Made by a program: the position numbers and the translations under genes
Part shown: positions 1 through 5,580 of the stretch, piece by piece
Layout: each line of letters opens with the position of its first letter
Position numbering within the stretch: the stretch's first letter is position 1
Notes under the pieces: model-generated
Told to the model about the DNA's origin: nothing
Database searches by the model: none
Seen by the model: the letters and a program-made list of their open reading frames with translations, nothing else
NCBI GenBank assembly: GCA_039590215.1
Contig: JBDHFX010000108.1
Coordinates: forward strand, 1-5,642
DNA from: CAMYLR01 sp039590215
GTDB taxonomy: Bacteria; Gemmatimonadota; Gemmatimonadetes; JACCXV01; JAHWKZ01
Length of the DNA: 5,642 nucleotides
Reading direction: 5' to 3'

Positions 1-699
1 CCCGAAGTGGGGCAGATAACGCAGGCTGCTTCGGTTGGGGTAGGTCTCGAAGCTGCCCAGGCCCTCTATGTCGACCAGCCAGTGGTGGTCGAAGAGCTCG
101 GCGGCCGGCACCTCAACGACCTCGCCGTTCTTCAGATAGGCCGCCGCGGTCTGGGCTGCGAGTATGACGCCACGTGGGCTCCAGGAAAACTTGTAGCCCA
201 TGGGATTGCGATTGCTCTCGAAGGAGGGGAGCCCGGCTCCGTAGGAGGTCAGCGACCGGACCCGGCCGTCCTTGCTCACGACTTCGTCAATCATCCGCTT
301 GGCGCCCATATGATCAATGCCCGGGTCCTCGCCGATCTCGTTGAGAAGCAGGACGCCATTCTGCTTGGCTTGCTCGTCCAGGGCCTGCATCTCTGGGCTG
401 ACGTACGAGGTCGTCACCAGGGGCTTTCCGTTGCGCAGACAGGCCTCCGCCACAGGGATGTGTAAAGAGGGCGGGATCATGCTGACGACGAGATCCGCCT
501 CCCTCACGATCCCTTCCAGCGCTTCGAGATCATCCGTAGTCCAGACGAGAGCCCGGCCATTCGAACGCCCTGCGATGATGGCTTCTGCCTTGGCTACCGT
601 CCGTGTTGCCATGAGCACGCGATAACCGGCTCGGTCCATCAGATAATCGGCGAGGGGCTTACTGACCAGGCCCGCGCCGAGAATGGCGACTTGCTTCAC
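1..699 (-). CDS. Saccharopine dehydrogenase (Lys9-type saccharopine reductase), N-terminal 233 codons, 3' end beyond window
   Basis: The enzyme family interconverts alpha-aminoadipate semialdehyde plus glutamate with saccharopine, using NAD(P)H, in the cytoplasm, for lysine synthesis or breakdown. The minus strand is open from GTG at 699-697 to the window edge. Near the N-terminus is a Rossmann fold (VAILGAGLVSKP, residues 4-15). The family signature NEIGEDPGIDHM is at residues 120-131, followed by SYGAGLP (152-158) and NPMGYKFSWSPRG (165-177), which match the Lys9/AASS C-domain closely. Yeast Lys9 is about 446 residues, so roughly half is visible. GTG 699 is preferred because AGAGGT (711-706) lies 6 nt upstream; a GTG at 705-703 is in frame but abuts that motif. 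The gene begins 45 bp downstream of a tRNA-Val fragment on the same strand, which may supply its leader. A carboxynorspermidine-synthase-type relative is less likely given these motifs. Family assignment is firm; biosynthetic versus catabolic role is not visible. Confidence 0.85.
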   Translation of the reverse strand, partial: MKQVAILGAGLVSKPLADYLMDRAGYRVLMATRTVAKAEAIIAGRSNGRALVWTTDDLEALEGIVREADLVVSMIPPSLHIPVAEACLRNGKPLVTTSYVSPEMQALDEQAKQNGVLLLNEIGEDPGIDHMGAKRMIDEVVSKDGRVRSLTSYGAGLPSFESNRNPMGYKFSWSPRGVILAAQTAAAYLKNGEVVEVPAAELFDHHWLVDIEGLGSFETYPNRSSLRYLPHFG

Positions 700-705
700 C
701 AGCAC

Positions 706-711
706 ACCTCT
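706..711 (-). promoter_or_regulatory. Ribosome binding site for the saccharopine dehydrogenase gene
   Basis: On the minus strand AGAGGT lies 6 nt before GTG 699-697. It decides between two in-frame GTG codons: the one at 705-703 would have no spacer. Confidence 0.5.
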
Positions 712-744
712 GCGATTGAGATTCACCGATCCTGTAGTTGTACA

Positions 745-794
745 TGGTGGGCGGCACTGGATTCGAACCAGTGACCTCCTGCATGTCAAGCAGG
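745..794 (-). pseudogene. tRNA-Val(GAC) 3' half, copy 1
   Basis: Read on the minus strand, this is a complete 3' half of a tRNA. It has an anticodon stem-loop CCTGC-TTGACAT-GCAGG with anticodon GAC (787-785), variable loop AGGTC, T-arm ACTGG-TTCGAAT-CCAGT, acceptor strand GCCGCCC, discriminator A and CCA. All stems pair perfectly. The 5' half is absent: the expected GGGCGGC acceptor strand and D-arm are not found in the bases 5' of the anticodon stem. It is therefore a fragment, not a working tRNA. It is identical to copy 3 over 743-794. Such 3' halves are the usual scar of integration into tRNA genes by tyrosine recombinases (established knowledge); that origin here is inference. Confidence 0.85.
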
Positions 795-822
795 AGCTAA
801 ACAGCGCTTTTTCGTCATTATA
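761..822 (-). promoter_or_regulatory. Possible promoter signals reading toward the saccharopine dehydrogenase gene
   Basis: Two candidates read on the minus strand. The arm carries a perfect TATAAT (822-817) but without a convincing -35 box 17 bp upstream. The tRNA anticodon loop carries a perfect TTGACA (789-784), and 17 bp later comes TCGAAT (766-761), which matches the -10 consensus at four of six positions but lacks the important second A. Either would start a transcript whose leader runs into the gene at 699. The TTGACA is a by-product of tRNA-Val sequence, so function is uncertain. Confidence 0.25.
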
Positions 823-856
823 CCGTAAATCCGCGGAGTTTTCCGCCTATTTGCCG
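795..856 (-). repeat. Conserved non-tRNA arm next to tRNA fragment copy 1 (repeat with 5581-5642)
   Basis: This 62-bp stretch aligns without gaps to 5581-5642. The first 13 bp carry six differences and the remaining 49 bp carry one (A822 against G5608). Counting the tRNA part, 107 of 114 positions match. Inside are a short A/T-flanked GC-core inverted repeat (about 799-810), a GCGGA/TCCGC hairpin (833-837 with 842-846), and TTTGCCG (850-856), which pairs with CGGCAAA at 876-882 just beyond. The arm may be the end of a mobile element (attP arm); no integrase reading frame is recognisable in it. Confidence 0.75.
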
Positions 857-895
857 AACGCTCCGCCCCCCGATACGGCAAAATGCCGGAACTCA

Positions 896-915
896 ACTAG
901 CACCCTTACTAGCAC
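896..915. repeat. Short direct repeat ACTAGCAC x2, 12-bp period
   Basis: ACTAGCAC occurs at 896-903 and 908-915, separated by 4 bp. The repeat is plain in the sequence. Its role is unknown; given the neighbouring tRNA fragment, a protein-binding arm site of a recombinase is one possibility, and chance is another. Confidence 0.5.
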
Positions 916-930
916 AGCTTTCGAGGGGCG

Positions 931-964
931 CACAAAGAAAGGGGCGGCCCCGAAGAACCGCCCC
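931..964 (-). terminator. Rho-independent terminator, minus strand
   Basis: On the minus strand a perfect 7-bp stem GGGGCGG/CCGCCCC (964-958 with 947-941) closes a 10-nt loop and is followed directly by TTTCTTTGTG (940-931). The T-rich side lies only on the minus-strand exit, so it should stop transcripts moving from right to left. Its natural client would be a minus-strand gene ending near 1018; the channel gene lies on the other strand. Confidence 0.65.
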
Positions 965-1017
965 AACCCCTTGGCTTGTAGCTGTCAGCAGTTATGGCCC
1001 ACTACCGAGCGATGTGT

Positions 1018-1263
1018 CTACTGGTAGAAATAGACGTTGCCTTGGCCGGACGGTGTCAGCTGAATGTCGCCAATAACGAATCCGCCTGGAGCGGAATGAG
1101 TTCGTCCCCGTGACGCGTTCAGCTCTCCAGCTAGAATAGACCACAAACCGCAATCTCGCCGCATCTCAGGCCGCAACGGACACTGAGCGCCGTAGCCGCT
1201 AACGTTGAGCCTTGTAATGGACGATCCAATCGATAGTCGGTTCCGAGCTGTCGGATTCCCTGC
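1018..1263 (-). pseudogene. Possible 3' remnant of a minus-strand gene of unknown function
   Basis: A minus-strand frame ends at TAG 1020-1018 with the C-terminal peptide GGFVIGDIQLTPSGQGNVYF followed by YQ. The peptide has a protein-like alternating hydrophobic pattern, and the intrinsic terminator follows about 54 nt downstream. The frame stays open to 1848, but beyond about 1264 it is antisense to the channel gene and reads as a shadow. No start codon, ribosome site or family can be assigned. It may be the tail of a gene truncated when the channel gene arrived, or simply an open frame in GC-rich DNA. Confidence 0.22.
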
Positions 1264-2967
1264 GTGAAGTTCTTGCCGGCACAGATGGCGGTTTTCCTCG
1301 GCGATCGTCGCATGCAACAGAACCTGCGAGGGTTGTTCAGGTATCTGGCGTTTCTTGCCGGGGTGATCGTGATCTACACGGTCGGATTCCACTGGATCAT
1401 GTGGACAATCGAGGGCGAGCGTCACTCGTGGCTGACTGGATTCTACTGGACCCTCACTGTGATGAGCACGCTCGGCTTTGGCGACATCACTTTTCACAGC
1501 GATATCGGGCGGCTCTTCAGTGTGGTCGTTCTCGTTTCGGGAATCGTGCTGCTGCTGATCGTACTGCCATTCGCATTCATTAGCCTCTTCTACGCTCCGT
1601 GGCTCGAAGCGCGCCTCCGAACAAGGGCCCCTCGCGAACTGCCGGAAGGCTTGAGTGGGCATGTCCTCGTGTGCGGCTACGACGCCGTTGCCGCCGCGCT
1701 CGGCCGAAAGCTCGACCTCAGGGGTGTGCCGTGGTTCGTGGTCGAGTCCGACCCGAGCCGGCTTATGGAGCTCTACTCGGAGGACATCCCAGTCATGAGC
1801 GGTACATTGATGAGCGTTGCGACGGTGCGCGCGGCACGGGCGGAGCACGCCCGCTTAGTGCTCGCGAATCACGACGACAGAATCGATACCAACATCGCGC
1901 TCACCGTCCGCGAGGTTTCGACCGAGGTGCCCATTGTTGCGATCGCCGAGGATCCCGATGCGGTTCACATCCTCGAGTTGACCGGCTGCAATCACGTTCT
2001 TGATCTCAAACGGCAGCTGGGTGAACACCTGGCCGCACGCGTAGCTGCTGGGTCAACGCGGGTCCACGTCGTTGGATCATTCCGCGATCGGCGCATAGCC
2101 GAATTCACGGTGCACGGGACGCCCCTCGCCGGCAGAACCATCCGTAGCACGCGACTGCGTGAGGTGACCGGGTTGAACATCGTCGGTGTCTGGAGGCGCG
2201 GTCGGCTCGAAGCAGCGCGACCGGACACCGTTCTCAGCGACTACTGCGTTCCCGTGGTTGTCGGCACCGAAGATCAGCTTACCGATCTCGAGAGTCTGCT
2301 TCTCATCCATCAGGCCAACTTCAATCCCGTAGTTATCATCGGCGGCGGCCGCGTCGGACGGGCCGCTGCTCGTGCTCTCAAGGTGCGCGAAATCCCCGTC
2401 CACGTCGTCGAGCGCGATGGCAATCTCGAGCCCACGTTACTGGAGCTATGCGACCACCTGGTTATCGGCGATGCCGCAGACAAGGCTGTCTTGGCCGAGG
2501 CGGGGATCGAGTCCGCTCCCAGCGTTGTGATCACGACCAACGACGATGCGACCAACATCTACCTCGCCGTTTACTGCCGGCGCACCAACCCCGACCTAAG
2601 GATCGTGAGCCGCATCACCGAAGAACGAAATGTCGAGGCGGTGAGCCGGGCCGGCGCGGACTTTGTCCTCAGCTACGCCACTCTGGGCACACAGACGATC
2701 TTCGCATTGTTGGATGGTCGAGGGCTCGTCGTCGTAGGTGAAGGCGCCGACCTGTATCAGGTTCCGGTTCCACCGAGTCTGTCCGGAGGGACGCTCGCGG
2801 CAAGCCAAATCGGGTCACGCACGGGTCTCAACGTCCTGGCTATCGAAAGGGTTGGTGAGACGCTGACGAATCCGGACCCAGCGACAGAGTTCAAGGAGGA
2901 CGACGTTCTCATCGCGATCGGCGCACTCGAGCAGCGAAAGCGCTTCGCGGAGGAGTTCGAGGAGTAG
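1264..2967 (+). CDS. Potassium channel with one 2-TM pore and tandem RCK (TrkA-N/TrkA-C) domains
   Basis: This is a ligand-gated potassium channel subunit of the inner membrane. Numbering from GTG 1264 (567 aa): TM1 is about 25-48, the pore helix and selectivity filter TLGFGD are at 69-74, and TM2 is about 83-110. RCK1 is a TrkA-N domain (132-250) plus TrkA-C (268-348). RCK2 is TrkA-N (355-480) plus TrkA-C (487-557). RCK2 has an intact dinucleotide motif GGGRVG (360-365) and an acidic VVERD strand end. RCK1 has GYDAVAA (138-144), so its GxGxxG is degenerate. The order resembles the GsuK-type multi-ligand channels of Geobacter (family knowledge). The start is uncertain: GTG 1264 has a weak GGA at 1253-1255, while ATG 1285 and ATG 1312 have no clear ribosome site; all three keep TM1. 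No good terminator follows. The gene ends 51 bp before tRNA fragment copy 2. Confidence 0.88.
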   Translation: MKFLPAQMAVFLGDRRMQQNLRGLFRYLAFLAGVIVIYTVGFHWIMWTIEGERHSWLTGFYWTLTVMSTLGFGDITFHSDIGRLFSVVVLVSGIVLLLIVLPFAFISLFYAPWLEARLRTRAPRELPEGLSGHVLVCGYDAVAAALGRKLDLRGVPWFVVESDPSRLMELYSEDIPVMSGTLMSVATVRAARAEHARLVLANHDDRIDTNIALTVREVSTEVPIVAIAEDPDAVHILELTGCNHVLDLKRQLGEHLAARVAAGSTRVHVVGSFRDRRIAEFTVHGTPLAGRTIRSTRLREVTGLNIVGVWRRGRLEAARPDTVLSDYCVPVVVGTEDQLTDLESLLLIHQANFNPVVIIGGGRVGRAAARALKVREIPVHVVERDGNLEPTLLELCDHLVIGDAADKAVLAEAGIESAPSVVITTNDDATNIYLAVYCRRTNPDLRIVSRITEERNVEAVSRAGADFVLSYATLGTQTIFALLDGRGLVVVGEGADLYQVPVPPSLSGGTLAASQIGSRTGLNVLAIERVGETLTNPDPATEFKEDDVLIAIGALEQRKRFAEEFEE

Positions 2968-3020
2968 AGCGAAGCGACGGAACCTACGGCAACGACGCTT
3001 GCCCTCTGTTGTTGGTAGCA

Positions 3021-3067
3021 TGGTGGGCGACACTGGATTCGAACCAGTGACCTCCTGCATGTCAAGC
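3021..3067 (-). pseudogene. tRNA-Val(GAC) 3' half, copy 2 (diverged at the anticodon stem)
   Basis: On the minus strand this copy carries the anticodon loop TTGACAT (anticodon GAC), variable loop, T-arm ACTGG-TTCGAAT-CCAGT, acceptor strand and CCA. It matches copies 1 and 3 from 3019 to 3067 except one change in the acceptor strand (A3030 where the others have G). Identity stops inside the anticodon stem: the 5' side reads CGCGC instead of CCTGC, breaking two stem pairs. No tRNA 5' half follows. Just beyond, GAAAA-gacgg-TTTTC (3075-3089) recalls the AAAAC-gcg-GTTTT inverted repeat at the same place in copy 3, but the rest of the arm is missing. Confidence 0.8.
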
Positions 3068-3336
3068 GCGGCCAGAAAAGACGGTTTTCGGGAAGGAGCA
3101 GGGCGAGTTTCGAACTGAGCCTGGTGGTGGGGCCGCTCTTTCGTCTCATCGCTCGGTTCATGCTACTCTGCAATCGACCACATCGCGAGTATGTTGAATT
3201 CTACCCCCCTTACAGTCGATACTGCCAAGCGACCACAGAGCGAGTAGGTTACGTCAGAATCACACACTCTGAAAGCGGCAACGAGCATTCCGTACGACCT
3301 CAGGACGGCTGCCTCCTGAACCGACCGGAAAACTCC
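3068..3336. other. Non-coding leader between tRNA fragment copy 2 and the S9 peptidase gene
   Basis: The peptidase frame is open upstream to a start-like codon at 3124. However, the 71 residues it would add before 3337 look unlike protein and would bury the signal peptide, so I treat this stretch as untranslated. It holds the short GAAAA/TTTTC inverted repeat (3075-3089) and a possible promoter near 3194-3223. Nothing else is recognised. Confidence 0.5.
3194..3223 (+). promoter_or_regulatory. Possible sigma-70-type promoter for the S9 peptidase gene
   Basis: TTGAAT (3194-3199, five of six to consensus) and GATACT (3218-3223, four of six) are 18 bp apart, about 113 bp before ATG 3337. Weak by itself, but it lies in the right place and orientation. 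Confidence 0.22.
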
Positions 3337-5481
3337 ATGCGTTCGAGCGTCAAACCGACGGCCTTTTGCTTGGCCCTGTTTGCCTTGGTATGGCCGCCGG
3401 GTTTGTCTGGCCAAGCGTCCGCGGAGGCCGACCGAGAGCTCGTCTACCAGACCTATCTCCAGCTTCCAACGTTGATTCGCGGCGGTTTTGTGAACCCCCG
3501 GTGGTTGGCGGATGGTAGTCTGTTCTGCTACACAGCCGGAACACCGGACAGCACGTCCTACCTGGTGGACCCGGTGGCAAATACGAAGACTGCCGTCCTC
3601 GATCCCGGGACTCTTGTCCATCCGTGCGCTCCCGCCGAGCCCGAGGCCCGCCCGTCGGAGCAACGGGTGGTTCGATCTACACGCTATTTCTTCGACATGC
3701 TCGAGATCCCGTCGCCAACTGGAGAGTGGTTCGCCCATCTGAAGGATCACAACCTCTGGCTGCGAGATGGTCGGACCGATCGCCTAGTTCCGATGACCGA
3801 CGATGGAGTGGCGGACTACGCATGGGCCGATGATGAACAGCCGTGGACCTGGTGGTCACCGGACGGCACCAGGCTCGCGATCAAGAGAGTCGACGAGCGT
3901 CGGGTGCCGAAGATCCCGGTGGGCGTACTCGACCCGGCGTCCCCGATTGAATGGCTGCCTTTCCCTTCGGTGGGAAAGCCAACGCCCCGACCAGAACTAC
4001 ACCTGATCGACGTCGACTCGAAGGATCGACGCCGGGTCGAACTCGGAGGGGATCCGGAGAAGAGGATCGCCGTGCTCGGCTGGCGCAAGGACGGTTCAGA
4101 ACTTCTCGTCGTTGTGGTCGATCGAGGCCACCACCATATGAGGCTCGTAGCGGTCGATGGGGAAACCGGAGACGTGTGCACCGTCCTCAGGGAGGAACGG
4201 GAAACCTTCTACGAGCCCTTCTGGGCGAGGCGCCCGACCTTCGCTCCACTTTCGGACGGCCAAGAGTTCATCTGGATGTCCGAGATGGACGGGTGGCACC
4301 ACCTGTATCGATACGATTTTGACGGCAACCTCAGCGCCCGCGTCACCTGGGGAGCTTTCCCGGTTCACGACCTCGTGGCGATCGACGAGGAGACCGGGTG
4401 GCTCTACTACAGGGCGCACGGCGACGTCGCCCGACCGTACGATCTGCACCTGTATAGAGTGCGTCTCGACGGGACAGGGCGCGCCCAACTTACAGAGGAG
4501 TCCGGCATCCACGACGTGCGGATGTCACCATCCAAGCGGTTCTTCCTCGATACGCATTCGTCAATCGACCGGCCTCCGCGTGTCGATCTGCGTGCGACCG
4601 ACGGGACGCTGATCCGCACGCTGGAGAAGGCTGACATCACCGCCCTGCTGGGAGCGGGATGGAACCCGCCCGAGGAGTTCGTAGCGACGGCGACCGATGA
4701 ACACACAGCGCTTTATGGCATCTTGTACAAGCCCTTCGACTTCGTTTCGACGGGCAGCTATCCGGTCATCGAGTACATCTACGACGGTCCCCAAACGACC
4801 CTTGTCCCCCGAACTTTCGTTCCCGGCCCCGACTACTACGCTGCGGAGGACTGGTATCCCCTCGATCGGGTCGATCCCCAAGCGTTGGCGCAGCTCGGAT
4901 TCATCGTCATGATGGTGGATGGACGAGGGACGCCCGAGCGAGGAAAGGCGTTCCACGACGTTCGGTATCGGAGGTCACCCGACGCGGTGATCGACGAGCA
5001 CGTGGCGGTCCTCCGACAGTTGGCAGAGGACCGTCCGTACATGGATCTGGATCGCGTCGGCATCTTCGGGATCTCAAACGGCGGGTACTTGACGCTAAGG
5101 GCTTTGCTGAGCGCTCCGGCGGACTACCACGCGGGAGTGGCTCTCGCACCGGCCAGCGACCTCACAAACTTGGGAGCAACCGGGGTGGAGCCTTATAGAG
5201 GGCTCCTCAGGGAGGACCCTGAAGGGTATGCAAGTGCATCGAATCTATCTATTGCCGCGAACTTGACCGGGAACCTGCTCATGATACATGGCACGAACGA
5301 TCGGATCGTTCCCGTTTCTCATACCATGCGCATGGTGCACGTGCTCCTCGATGCCGGTCGACCTCACGACCTGATCCTGCTTCCGGGGCAGGATCATCTG
5401 TTTACGGGGAAGAGCGCGATGTATGCGAGAGAGGCGTCTCGTCAGTTCTTCCAGCAGCATCTGCAACCATCGAGACCCTAG
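3337..5481 (+). CDS. Secreted S9 family (dipeptidyl-peptidase-IV-like) serine peptidase
   Basis: The product is 714 aa. It begins with a signal peptide: basic MRSSVK, hydrophobic AFCLALFALVWPPGL and a likely cleavage after GQA or ASA near residues 27-30, so it acts outside the cytoplasm. A DPP-IV N-type beta-propeller follows (about 45-460), including WWSPDGTRLAIKRVDE (residues 171-186). The alpha/beta-hydrolase domain forms the last 250 residues. The catalytic triad is visible: Ser580 in GISNGGY, Asp655 in HGTNDR and His687 in GQDHLF. The family removes N-terminal dipeptides or cleaves small peptides. In DPP IV a Glu-Glu pair in the propeller holds the substrate amino end; the equivalent stretch here is ADDEQ (Asp165, Asp166, Glu167) and is shorter, so exact specificity is open. 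ATG 3337 is chosen because the signal peptide starts there, though its ribosome site is weak (GGAAAA). tRNA fragment copy 3 begins about 50 bp downstream. Confidence 0.9.
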   Translation: MRSSVKPTAFCLALFALVWPPGLSGQASAEADRELVYQTYLQLPTLIRGGFVNPRWLADGSLFCYTAGTPDSTSYLVDPVANTKTAVLDPGTLVHPCAPAEPEARPSEQRVVRSTRYFFDMLEIPSPTGEWFAHLKDHNLWLRDGRTDRLVPMTDDGVADYAWADDEQPWTWWSPDGTRLAIKRVDERRVPKIPVGVLDPASPIEWLPFPSVGKPTPRPELHLIDVDSKDRRRVELGGDPEKRIAVLGWRKDGSELLVVVVDRGHHHMRLVAVDGETGDVCTVLREERETFYEPFWARRPTFAPLSDGQEFIWMSEMDGWHHLYRYDFDGNLSARVTWGAFPVHDLVAIDEETGWLYYRAHGDVARPYDLHLYRVRLDGTGRAQLTEESGIHDVRMSPSKRFFLDTHSSIDRPPRVDLRATDGTLIRTLEKADITALLGAGWNPPEEFVATATDEHTALYGILYKPFDFVSTGSYPVIEYIYDGPQTTLVPRTFVPGPDYYAAEDWYPLDRVDPQALAQLGFIVMMVDGRGTPERGKAFHDVRYRRSPDAVIDEHVAVLRQLAEDRPYMDLDRVGIFGISNGGYLTLRALLSAPADYHAGVALAPASDLTNLGATGVEPYRGLLREDPEGYASASNLSIAANLTGNLLMIHGTNDRIVPVSHTMRMVHVLLDAGRPHDLILLPGQDHLFTGKSAMYAREASRQFFQQHLQPSRP

Positions 5482-5530
5482 GACCAGCGATCGCATCGCC
5501 GTCAATCCTTGCAAAACATGAGCTTAGGCA

Positions 5531-5580
5531 TGGTGGGCGGCACTGGATTCGAACCAGTGACCTCCTGCATGTCAAGCAGG
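5531..5580 (-). pseudogene. tRNA-Val(GAC) 3' half, copy 3
   Basis: This copy is identical to copy 1 over its 50 bp and has the same minus-strand structure: anticodon stem-loop with GAC, variable loop, T-arm, acceptor 3' strand, discriminator A and CCA. The bases 5' of the anticodon stem are the arm, not a tRNA 5' half. Identity among all three copies begins sharply two bases past CCA (shared CATGG on the plus strand); the flanks on that side differ in all three. Confidence 0.85.

Larger units (their letters stand above)
857..1017. other. Intergenic stretch between the arm and the terminator region; no gene recognised
   Basis: I see no credible gene here. The minus frames are interrupted by stops: one ends at TAG within the arm and another at TGA near 893. 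The stretch contains a CGGCA-AAA-TGCCG hairpin (876-888), a direct repeat (896-915) and the minus-strand terminator (931-964). A plus-strand frame spanning 683-1027 exists, but it runs straight through the tRNA fragment and is not a gene. Confidence 0.5.

Noticed and set aside
7..625. Plus-strand reading frames at 7-465 and 317-625
   Set aside because: They lie opposite the saccharopine dehydrogenase, whose minus-strand product matches its family motif by motif.
745..794. Functional tRNA-Val gene at any of the three copies
   Set aside because: Only the half from the anticodon stem to CCA is present. The 5' acceptor strand GGGCGGC and the D-arm are not found next to any copy.
820..930. Integrase C-terminus on the minus strand of the arm
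   Set aside because: Short frames end in stops here, but none shows a tyrosine-recombinase motif such as the HxxR or active-site Tyr context.
1018..1848. Full 276-residue minus-strand protein
   Set aside because: Beyond 1264 it is antisense to the well-supported channel gene and low in protein character. Only the last part, near 1018, is kept as a weak remnant.
2970..3002. Terminator after the channel gene
   Set aside because: Only a 5-bp stem (2972-2976 with 2996-3000), a 19-nt loop and no T tract.
3100..3125. A second, decayed T-arm (TTTCGAAC) just right of copy 2
   Set aside because: The 7-nt core resembles a T-loop but the flanking bases do not form a stem, so chance is the simpler explanation.
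3124..3336. Upstream start at 3124 for the S9 peptidase
   Set aside because: It would put 71 poorly protein-like residues before a clear signal peptide that begins at ATG 3337.
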